NCBI RefSeq assembly: GCF_963675165.1
Contig: NC_087392.1
Location: 761,001 to 825,000 of the forward strand
Origin: Halichondria panicea
Taxonomy: Eukaryota; Porifera; Demospongiae; Suberitida; Halichondriidae
DNA: 64,000 nt
Direction: 5' to 3'
In this document: positions 46,318-55,608 of the stretch, piece by piece
Layout of the letters: every line of letters begins with the position of its first letter
How positions within the stretch are numbered: position 1 is the first letter of the stretch
The notes under the pieces: generated by a model
The model's database searches: none
Told to the model about the DNA's origin: nothing
What the model saw: only the letters and a program-made list of their open reading frames with translations
Translations under genes and position numbers: made by a program

Positions 46318-49300
46318 CTAAGTCAATGACACACTCCTATAGTCCATACTAGTTCTGAGGGTGTGCCAAAGCTCCACCCACTCTCCGGGACGTGCCAGAA
46401 CTGCTTCCCAGTGGGTCACCTCCTCTCCAATAGAATCCATCCACTGATGATGCTTGGCAGCACGGCCTGGGGCAGGGCCCAGTCGTAGACCACCGATAAA
46501 GTCACTACTTGCTCCTTTGTTGAAATCCCACACACCGACTTCGAGTACTCTCTCTGAGGAGAGTTCTTCCAAGGACACCTTCTCATAAGCAAACGTTGTA
46601 CCCCACACAGGACTGAGATTGTTCTTGACCACACCCGTCTTTCTCTTCCCACTGTTGCTCTTGTCGGGCAAAAGATAGAATTTGAGAAACGCATCAGTTG
46701 TGCCTGAGGAATTCATCTGAGGAAGATCTTTGGCTTGTCTCACAGCAATGTTTAGCGTTCCTTTGGTCTTCTTTGATTTGCTCTGCTTCTCTGACGGTGA
46801 GAACATGAGAGATAGCTGCAACTGGCCGTGGTAGGAGGCACCTTCTCCACCTTCATCCTGTGTGTGTGTGTATGTGTGTGTGTGTGAGGGGGGGGGGTTG
46901 AAGTGCTGAATGCATTGGAAAATAAAAGTTCGGGAAGGATTGATATGAACCAATATATTGACACTTGAGCAGTTAAGGTATGCTCTGTAGCGAACAATGA
47001 AGGGAACTGCATGTTATTGTAACATCAGGTATCCTGAACCTCCAGGAAATGTACACATACATGTTTTAAATTAGCATAGGATATTATAGTAAATAACATC
47101 TGTGCTCTCACCTTGTCCAGTAGAGTGTACCAGTGCTCTGTTGGGTCTGTGAGGTTGAGAGTGGAGAGAGAGAGCCGAACCTCACCCAGAAACTGGTTAC
47201 GGCCAAACCTATCAAAGTCCCAAACACTCATCCACAGTGTGTGTTTCTCTATCTCAGAACTATCCAGTTTGTACTGTGGTCAAACAGATGTGCATGCGTT
47301 GCAAAACATTCTCAGAATGTACATAACTTAATTATCTGTGACCAGTGTAAAATACAGTGCATTAGTGGTCATAGCAATAAATGGCTTCGTGTAACAGCTG
47401 TCACATTTTTAAACAATTCACTCACTGATGGACTCATAACATTGCCTGCCTACCTTGAGTGTCTCATTGTAGACTGGGTTGAGAGTCTTCTTCTTAATGG
47501 CCGTCTTCTTCTTTGAGGTCTTGCTCTTGTCTGGGAGGAGGTACGTCTTGATATAGGGGTCAGAGAGTCCATTGTCATCTGCAGCCGCCAGTCCTCTGGC
47601 CTTGTTCACATGGATCAACAACTGACCAGCTTTGTACTGGACTCCAAACAGCACCTCTCCAGTGATGTCATAGTCTCCCTTGCCACCAGCTGCACTGTAC
47701 ACACTTGCCATGCTGCCAAAGCTGGCCATACTGTCGGATTGCTTCAGACCAAGCAGTCCACCTCTATGAAGGGACCCCTTTGGCTGTAACAGTGAAAAAG
47801 GTAAATAGGTCAACATCAAGTGCTATGTTTATACATGTAACACCAAAATTGTATTTGCTGGAGGACTGCACTGTACGTGTTAACTGTGTGTATACATTCA
47901 ACCAAAAACCTGCCTTTGGTTTTAGATGAACTTCATGTTCCTCCAGTTCAGCTGTCTCCAAGTCCCCTATATTGATGAATGGTGTAGCTACTGGGTCATT
48001 GTGTTGCTCCGAGGGTACAGGAGGGTGGCCTGGTGGGTCACTGTGTAGCTCCTCGGATTGGGTGACAGACTCAAGAGACGTCAGTGGGAGAGTATCTGAG
48101 GTGGGAGGGGTGGGTGGTTCATCATGGCGGACCTCCTTCTGGGGGGCTTCAACTGTACTCTGGAATTCACGTCCAGGGGGTGGGGACGGACTAGAAGGCT
48201 TTTCGTGGAGAGTGAGGTCCACAGAATGTGACTCGTCCTGTGTACAAAAGACATCACATGATTTACTGCGATGGTATGTGCATTCAGTGGCAACAGTATA
48301 CATGCGATGCGTGCTCACCTTGTCCAGTAGAGTGTACCAGTGCTCCGCAGGGTCAGTGAGGTTGAGAGTGGAGAGAGAGAGACGAATCTCACCCAGAAAC
48401 TGGTTACGGCCAAACCTATCAAAGTCCCAAACACTCATCCATAGTGTGCGTTTCTTAATCTCAGAACTATCCAGTTTGTACTGCAGATACATTACATAAT
48501 ACTCCAGATACATTACATGTACATGCATGGGAGTAATATGACAATTTGCATCAATTTGCACCAAAACATTTCCCAGAACTTTAAGTAATTATGTGATCTA
48601 CATAGGCTGAATGTCTGTCTACATATAAGACATAATTATGTTAAATGTAGGATGGAACACCCACATAATTATGGTATGTAAACCATTACCTTGAGTGTCT
48701 CGTTGTAGACTGGGTTGAGAGTCTTCTTCTTAATGGCCGTCTTCTTCTTTGAAGTCTTGCTCTTGTCTGGGAGGAGGTACGTCTTGATATAGGGGTCAGA
48801 GAGTCCATTGGCGTCTGCAGCCGCCAGTCCTCTGGCCTTGTTCACATGGATCAACAACTGACCAGCTTTGTACTGGACTCCAAACAGCACCTCTCCAGTG
48901 ATGTCATAGTCTCCCTTGACACCAGCTGCACTGTAGAGACTGGTCTGGCTACCAAAGCTGGCCACACTGCCAGCACTCTTCAGACCACCTCTCTGTGAGG
49001 TTTATAAAACCAACATAATATGGCATTTCATATCAGCACATGCACAGTCAGTCATGTAAAGGTAACAAGCTATAAAGATTGTACACACATAATTAATGGA
49101 TTAACATTTCTAAAAATGTTGTGTTAACCTGTTGGTGTGTATGATCCTCTTCCTTGTCCTCCAGGGCACCTGCTTCCCCTATACTGATGAATGGTGTGAC
49201 TGGTACAAGAGGGGGGCCTGGTGGGTCACTCTGAGGTTGGCTCATCTCGGGGACAAGTGATGTTGACGATACAAGAGGAGGGGAGACATCTTTGACAGCA

Positions 49301-52300
49301 GCAGGGATGTCGAGCACAGGGTCATCAGACTGGAGGGGCTGTTCTGGTTCACTGTGGAGGAGATCAGTCTGTGGGGACTGTTCTGGTTCAATGTGGAGAA
49401 GATCAGTCTGTGGGGACTGTTCAGGTTCACTGTGGAGGAGCTCAGCCTGGGGGGACTGTTCAGGTTCACTGTGAAGGAGATCAGTCTGGGGGGGCTGTTC
49501 AGGTTCGCTGTGAAGGAGCTCAGTCTGGGGGGACTCTTGTTCTGTGGATGATTCGACAGGGAGATGGAGTTTGATAGGTGAATCACTCTAAAAGTGGAAG
49601 AAAACAAAATTGTATGCAGGGTTTTCAGAATAATGTGTCAAAACTCAAGTTAGGGGCCTCAGCTATTACATGTAAAGGAACAAGTCACGGCTGTCTAAAT
49701 TCGTGAAATGATGTAATCCTACCTTGTCCAGTAGAGTGTACCAGTGTTCTGTTGGGTCTGTGAGGTTGAGAGTGGAGAGAGAGAGACGAATCTCACCCAG
49801 AAACTGGTTATGGCCAAACCTATCAAAGTCCCAAACACTCATCCACAGTGTGTGTTTCTCAATCTCAGAACTATCCAGTTTGTACTGCAAATTGATACAT
49901 GAATAGGAAAAACACAGAATGTATTGAATACAGCCACAGCATAATTATGTGATCCTAATTTCTCAACATCTGTGTTCCGGCTAAACACTAAATTACTGGG
50001 TAATGTCTATACTAGGAAACTATTCAGCCAAGATACACAATCATGGTCCATTGGGTATGGAGCATTCTTTCCATGCATAGTAAAATTAATAATGTGTATA
50101 CTGAAATGCATACCTTGAGTGTCTCATTGTAGACTGGGTTGAGAGTCTTCTTCTTAATGGCTGTCTTCTTCTTTGAGGTCTTGCTCTTGTCTGGGAGGAG
50201 GTACGTCTTGATATAGGGGTCAGAGAGTCCATTGGCGTCTGCAGCCGCCAGTCCTCTGGCCTTGTTCACATGGATCAACAACTGACCAGCTTTGTACTGG
50301 ACTCCAAACAGCACCTCTCCAGTGATGTCATAGTCTCCCTTGACACCAGCGGCACTGTAGAGACTGGTCTGGCTACTGTGGTAGTCCTGTGTGTACAGTT
50401 GGGAGAAATAGTTACATACAAGTTGTGACAACAATCGTACAAGGAAGCTTACATTCTGTACTCTAAGCTAGGCCCATCACAAGTGATAATGGGGCCATAT
50501 GACTTCAACCGTACTATTTAAACCTCACCTCTCTTTTGAGGTTGCTCTTAGTAGGGGTGGACATGACTAGAGATTCATCCATCTTTGATACCAATATTTG
50601 AGGGGGTGGGGGTGACGGACTTCGTGATGTTGTAACGTTCTCCTGTACGATCTGATCGAGCTTGGTGGGTGTAACATCCCGAGACTGTGAGAGTATGCTC
50701 GGCCCGTGCTGTGGAGTGATGGGTGGTGTGAATGCAACGCCTTCAACCATAGCTGGTGTCGTCGACCGCTCCACTTCCCACTCTCTTGTCGGGCTCTCCT
50801 TTACAGGGCTTAGTCCAGTCTTCCTCAAAGCCGACGGTGAGATGCGCTTCGTCATGGGGTGCATTGTCGTCCTGAGGGTGTGCCAAAGCTCCACCCACTC
50901 TCCCGGACGTGCCAGGGCTTGGTCCCAGTGGGTCACCTCCTCTCCAATAGAATCCATCCATTCTTTGTGCTTGGCAGCACGGCCTGGAGCAGGGCCCAGT
51001 CGTAGACCACCGATAAAATCGTTGCTTCCTCTACGATCAAAATCCCACACAGTTACCTCCAGTACTCTCTCTGTGGAAAGCTCAGAAACGGTCAGAAAAT
51101 CGTACTTAAACTCCTCTTCCCAGACTGGATTGAGATTGTTCTTGACCACTTTGGTTTTTCGTTTTCCCCCAGAGTTTCTGTTCGGGAGTAAGTAGCATTT
51201 TACGGTAGCATCAGTGAGGCCTAGAGGATTCATTTTGGGTAGTTCTTGTGCCTGGTGGATTTTGACGAGGAAGCTGGCCACTCCTTTCCTTGTGTGACCC
51301 TTTTGGTCGATGGAGGGCTCCACTTTGAGGCTCAGTCGCAGCCTGCCTCGATAAAAATCATCCTCACTGCCACCATCCTCCTGTGGAATCAGCGACACGT
51401 AATAATAAATACTTCTTACTGTGTATACATGTAAATCTCATAAATATAATAATATCACTTTACTAGTTTTTTGTACTTTAAGCCTAATATACAGAAGCTG
51501 CACCAACTACGTAAGTACTGGCTTTGGTCTTAATAGCTGCCTATACACACAAAGAGGCCACCTCTTCAAAAGGTGGACAACAGGTAGGTTGTACATAGAC
51601 TAGTCACTTTACTAATACAAAGCTTTAGCTCACTTTGTCCTGTAGAGTGATCCAGCGTTCTGTTGGGTCTGTGAGGTCAAGAGTGGAGAGAGAGAGACGA
51701 ACCTCACCTAAAAACTGGTTATGGCCAAACCTGTCCCAGTCCCAAACACTCAGCCACAGAGCGTGAGTACCAATCTCACTCCGATCAAGCTTGTTCTGGA
51801 TAACAACAGTGTAGGAATCGTGATATCATAGACGCTTCCCTGAGAGCTATGTAACTACCAAAGAGATAAATTTCCCAAAGTGTTGTAGCAGAGAAATTAT
51901 TTGCTCGGGCAATTCCTAACACAAGGACTTAGTGAACTCCTGCTAACACTAACAGAGCCAGTACTAAATGTACAGTAGCTAGCTTACCTTGAGTATCTCG
52001 TTAAAGACAGGATTAAGTGTTTTCCTCTGAATAGCAGTTTTCCTTTTAGTTTGCTTAGTCTTATCAGGAAGTAGGTATGTTTTCACGTACGGGTCAGAGG
52101 TCAATCCCTTCTTAGCAGCCGCCAGTCCCTGCGCCTTGACAACCTTCACAAACAGCTGTCCATCTTTAAACCACACAGCAATCTTCACCTCTCCAGTGAT
52201 ATCATAGTCGCCCTTGCCACCAGCAGCACTGTACATGCTAGTCATACTGCCAATACTCCCCATGCTGTCAGAGCGTTTCAGATAGTCCATTGCTGGGGTA

Positions 52301-53766
52301 CTGACGACTGGCTGCTTCGGCTCAGAATGTTTCTCTTCCTCATCTTCATCGCTGTCCAGTAGCTCGTTGGCTAAGACACGACGTGCCTCAGTCAATTTAA
52401 AGGTGTCACAAGGAGTGGCGGGTGATGGAGAGCCCTCAGGGCTGCTACGACGTTCGTAACGAACCACGATGGACGAGGTCACGCTCGAGGGGCTTGCAAT
52501 GGTGGGTTGTGAGTGCGTCACGGGAATAGGGATAGGAGAGCCCGACCGAGATCTGTGACTAGCTGGAAAGTGGAAACACGCATAAGTTTAAACTATTTAT
52601 ACAATCTGAACTAACCTGCTTGCAGAGATTTTATTACAAGCTCAGAGCCATATAGTGAAGAAAGGACTTCTCCTTCATTCTGATTGGTCGCTGATCTCAC
52701 GGGAGCTGGAGAGTTATTTTGCGACGAACGGGGGGTTACAGTTTGAGAGCTGGGTAGCACATTGTACTCTTTTGATTGCAGTTCCAGCAACCTAGATAAT
52801 TAATTAGAGTTGGTGGTTAACTTGGGAAAAACAAACACACAATGTGTTTCCCAATGGGAGAGCGTGTGAATACTTGTCATGCATGATACGTATGCAAACA
52901 GGTCACCTGACATGTATAATTATGTACATCACAATGACATCACAATGACATCATGAGGTCACGTTATTGTAACTACTAATGCATACACCACAGTATGATA
53001 ATGTGCAGTAGACCCCCACTAATCCAGTTTCCTTTGTTTTGTAACCGTGACCACTCTTGCAGCTGCAAAATTGCGATGAAGAGTATTCACAAGAGCATTA
53101 TATGTCTGTCCATGTGCCAACCAGTGGTTAATGATCGTCTTCAGTTCAAGACCTTTGGATTAGTGAGGGTCTAACTGTACGGCTTGTACAATTATTACTA
53201 TCAAAGTCAGTCAATTTCACAGGCTATAAAAGTCTTACTTCTGCTTTGAACAGACGTCACAGACGAAGCTCGGAGGTCTGGTATAGGGCACTTTCCTACA
53301 GCGTTTACACACTCTGTAGCTGCACTGGGGGCAGTTGGCTCCGGTGTTGAATATGCGGCCAAACCGCCTCTCACAACAGCTGCACCTTGGAGGAGGAGTC
53401 GAGGCAACCTCTTTCTGGTGGGTACGGTTTTGCTGGATAGTTTGACGTAAGGTACTGAAGGAGAGAAAAAAGACGTATTACAAACTATGTTATTCCTCAA
53501 TATAATTATAAAGTGAATTCATGTTTCATATAAATTCATGGGTTTTATAATTATTTACAGCTGTCTATTAAGCAATCCCATATTCAATTCTCTCACCCTA
53601 GCCTTATTCTATCTCTAGTCCTGAGCGCTTGGTCGGCTTGCAGAACACTTCCAATCTTCTCTCTCTCCTCCTCAGTTAAGAAGCTGAGGTCCAGTAACGA
53701 GGGCTCGCCATCTGTGCTGTCCTGAGGGGTGCCTGGAACCGTGTCTTGGGTAGTGTTTGATGCCAT
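46318..53766 (-). CDS. Synaptotagmin-like Rab effector 2: Rab-binding zinc finger plus six C2 domains
   Basis: Fifteen exons: 53597-53766, 53240-53455, 52618-52791, 51988-52563, 51634-51795, 50529-51380, 50114-50386, 49733-49884, 49129-49587, 48690-48992, 48319-48480, 47914-48238, 47454-47783, 47112-47273, 46318-46857. Rab-binding domain: LSFLTEEEREKIGSVLQAD and zinc finger CSCCERRFGRIFNTGANC, CPQCSYRVCKRC, CDVC. C2 order is A-B-A-A-A-B. The three middle A-type domains (50.1, 48.7, 47.5 kb) are almost identical: GDYDITGEVLFGVQYKAGQ, SDPYIKTYLLPDKSKTSKKK, VWDFDRFG(R/H)NQFLGE. B-type domains (50.5-51.4 and 46.3-46.9 kb) end LARPGEWVELWHTLRT. Acidic linkers separate the repeated cassettes; one has a 13-residue repeat. 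All phases chain at phase 0 if exon 47914-48238 uses a GC donor. Known Slp proteins have two C2 domains, so this is a cassette expansion. Vesicle-tethering role inferred. Confidence 0.88.
49335..49530. repeat. 39-bp coding minisatellite in SYTL gene 2
   Basis: Five units of 39 bp encoding SPQTDLLHSEPEQ on the minus strand, in the linker exon 49129-49587. Units differ by a few substitutions and keep frame. Confidence 0.92.
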
Positions 53767-54056
53767 TGTGAAGCTCGAAGCTGACCAGCCAGCCAGCGGA
53801 GTTTAATTAATTGTAGTTGGGCATGGCATAATCTTGGGTCGGCCAGTGGGTAAAGCAAAGGATTGGCTTTGTTCAGGAAAGGAAGTTAAATTTAACCACA
53901 ACACACCCCTCGAATTCTTCAGCAATTGCAGGGAAGGCAAACTGGGCACTGGCACAACAATAAAATAATGTATCCCATATTGCACTCTTAGCCATACTAT
54001 TAATTATACATAATACTTCACATTGTCTCGGTTTTAAGGAATAATGATATAATATC
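53767..54056. other. Intergenic gap between SYTL gene 2 and ZSWIM7
   Basis: 290 bp holding the SYTL gene 2 promoter and ZSWIM7 3' flank. No specific site recognised. Confidence 0.5.
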
Positions 54057-54503
54057 CTAAGCTAATAACGTTTCTGTGTCTGCAGAAAGGAGTTTGGCAA
54101 ATTCTTCTCCTGAAATGTCCTTTGTTTCGACACGATCCAGTGCACGTCCCAACTGTACAGCCAGGAGATGCTTGCACATGAGAGCGTCTTCCTTCAGAAC
54201 CACACTGTACACAAATGAGGGGCAATTGCAGTAGTTACTGGACACCAGACAAGTGTAGACTCTGTTCCCAGCACTTGCTTGAACTTGGAATAGCTCTCTT
54301 CCAGCAGGACACACAAAGCACATCACATGATTCTTGTCCACAAGGTCCAATGCATGAAGAAGAGACTGTTGGAAAACAGAGTGAAGTGCAGACAGTAGAT
54401 TTTCTGGCAGAGATGGACCCTCTAGATTATTCTGTGACTCTCTCCTCACTTCCAACAAGAGCTGATCAATAGTGCCCTGAAGAATTCTTCTTAGAGACTC
54501 CAT
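54057..54503 (-). CDS. ZSWIM7: SWIM zinc-finger protein ZSWIM7 (SWS1)
   Basis: Single exon, 148 residues (human 140). Shu-complex-type factor that with SWSAP1 promotes RAD51-dependent homologous recombination. SWIM signature CxCx(n)CxH is present: YTCLVSSNYCNCPSF followed by LMCKHLLAVQLGRAL (human YTCLASCHYCSCPAF, LCKHLLAVYLSQVM). ALDLVDKNHV matches human ALDLVDRQSI. The N-terminal helix is MESLRRILQGTIDQLLLEV. Lack of introns stands out against its intron-rich neighbours, and the copy is intact. Start at 54503; a short palindrome lies 11 bp upstream. Confidence 0.93.
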   Translation of the reverse strand: MESLRRILQGTIDQLLLEVRRESQNNLEGPSLPENLLSALHSVFQQSLLHALDLVDKNHVMCFVCPAGRELFQVQASAGNRVYTCLVSSNYCNCPSFVYSVVLKEDALMCKHLLAVQLGRALDRVETKDISGEEFAKLLSADTETLLA

Positions 54504-54513
54504 TCCATGATGG

Positions 54514-54547
54514 GGGCGTGACCTTCATATGAATGAAGGCCACGCCC
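54514..54547. repeat. Hairpin-forming palindrome upstream of ZSWIM7
   Basis: Arms 54514-54528 and 54533-54547 (15 bp, one mismatch) around a 4-base loop. Each arm holds a GGGCGTG / CACGCCC box, resembling KLF/SP-type sites. Confidence 0.75.
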
Positions 54548-54567
54548 ATCTGTTCAGCGTAGCTTGT

Positions 54568-54627
54568 TAGCCTCGATTCCAGGCCGCTTTCAATTGAGGA
54601 AGTGGAGAGGGGCTGGGATCGAGGCTA
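54568..54627. mobile_element. 60-bp MITE-like insertion with 9-bp target-site duplication
   Basis: Begins TAGCCTCGATTCCAG and ends CTGGGATCGAGGCTA, inverted repeats of 15 bp with one mismatch. Directly flanked by GTAGCTTGT on both sides (54559-54567 and 54628-54636), a perfect 9-bp duplication. The length of the duplication suggests a Mutator-like (9 bp) or, if read as 8 bp, hAT-like origin. Non-autonomous, no coding capacity. Confidence 0.75.
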
Positions 54628-55174
54628 GTAGCTTGTTTGAGAGACTATATAAATTATACGTTCCTACAAAATTTCATCAATTCATATATTCATGCAACCA
54701 TCTCATAATTTTTTCATATAATGCCTAACCACACTGAGTAGCTACATAATTTCCGAGTTCGACCAAGCTGTCACGGTGGCTGTCCTTTCATTGTGAACTC
54801 TCTGATGAACTCTTCATTCATTTGTACCCCGTACCCACCCTTTTTAATTATTCATTGACAAGAAATGCAAAATATATACTGCTTCTATCCCTTAAAGCAT
54901 TCATCAAGCCATCCGATCTGTTCCATAAGCTCGTCTTGTATCTATGCATGGAATTCAAACACAATCATTTATTAAACGAATATAATATAAACACATATAC
55001 TTTTTTAGCGAAACAAAACATGCTGAGAGGCATTAGCACAGCACAGACTGCAACATTCAATTATAGCGATAATTATAGTCTACTTCAGTAAACTGTGACG
55101 TCCCTATATTATGCAGCTACCAGTACACATAATGAATGCTGAAGTATTTGTATCAATGTCACACCATAGACTAA

Positions 55175-55465
55175 TCTCTGGTCACACTTCTATTGATCAA
55201 GAAAAATTGGCCTGGGAACATAGCGAGGCTAAAACGGAGCTACAAATTAAGAGATACTCATAATAATTATGAAGGCAATCCCATACCAGATCGTATGCAC
55301 ATGTTATCAGGCGTTAATGAAGTAAAAAAAGGTAACCAGAAACATTTTCTCACCACTGTCCAGTGGCTCAGTGGTGAACAGGATCCAGATCTGACTCGAC
55401 AAGCTTCAAGCTTACTTCAGACCCTCGTTGACGTTGTTATAGCCACAAACCCGAAAACCCGATAA
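55175..55465 (+). other. Orphan open frame, possibly a terminal exon or gene fragment
   Basis: About 96 codons without an ATG near the 5' end. The translation (NWPGNIARLKRSYKLRD, then HFLTTVQWLSGEQDPDLTRQ and ASSLLQTLVDVV) looks protein-like, with two amphipathic helices, and ends just before an A/T-rich tract. No upstream exon, homologue or signal is recognised. It may be a degraded gene fragment or chance. Confidence 0.25.
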
Positions 55466-55608
55466 TGGTTTCGTAAAAAAACGAGGACAGCTTTTTTATT
55501 TTTTATTTTTTTCATAATTTATGACATTGTACAGTTGACATTGTTATAATTATACTGCGAAAAATCTCTGATTAAACAAAAACAGACAAAAATTCTGGCG
55601 ACAAAAGC

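Larger units (their letters stand above)
54504..55608. other. Intergenic region with palindrome, MITE-like insertion and orphan open frame
   Basis: About 1.1 kb between ZSWIM7 and the next minus-strand gene. It contains a hairpin (54514-54547), a 60-bp inverted-repeat insertion (54568-54627) and an open frame on the plus strand (55175-55465). The rest is AT-rich with nothing recognised. Confidence 0.6.

Noticed and set aside
47972-48499. 175-codon plus-strand open frame
   Set aside because: Antisense shadow of SYTL gene 2 exons with biased composition; no domain and no matching splice context.
50662-51195. 177-codon plus-strand open frame
   Set aside because: Antisense shadow of the first B-type C2 exon of SYTL gene 2.
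54822-55091. Plus-strand open frame rich in Leu/Asn/Tyr
   Set aside because: AT-driven composition, no clear start and no recognised domain.
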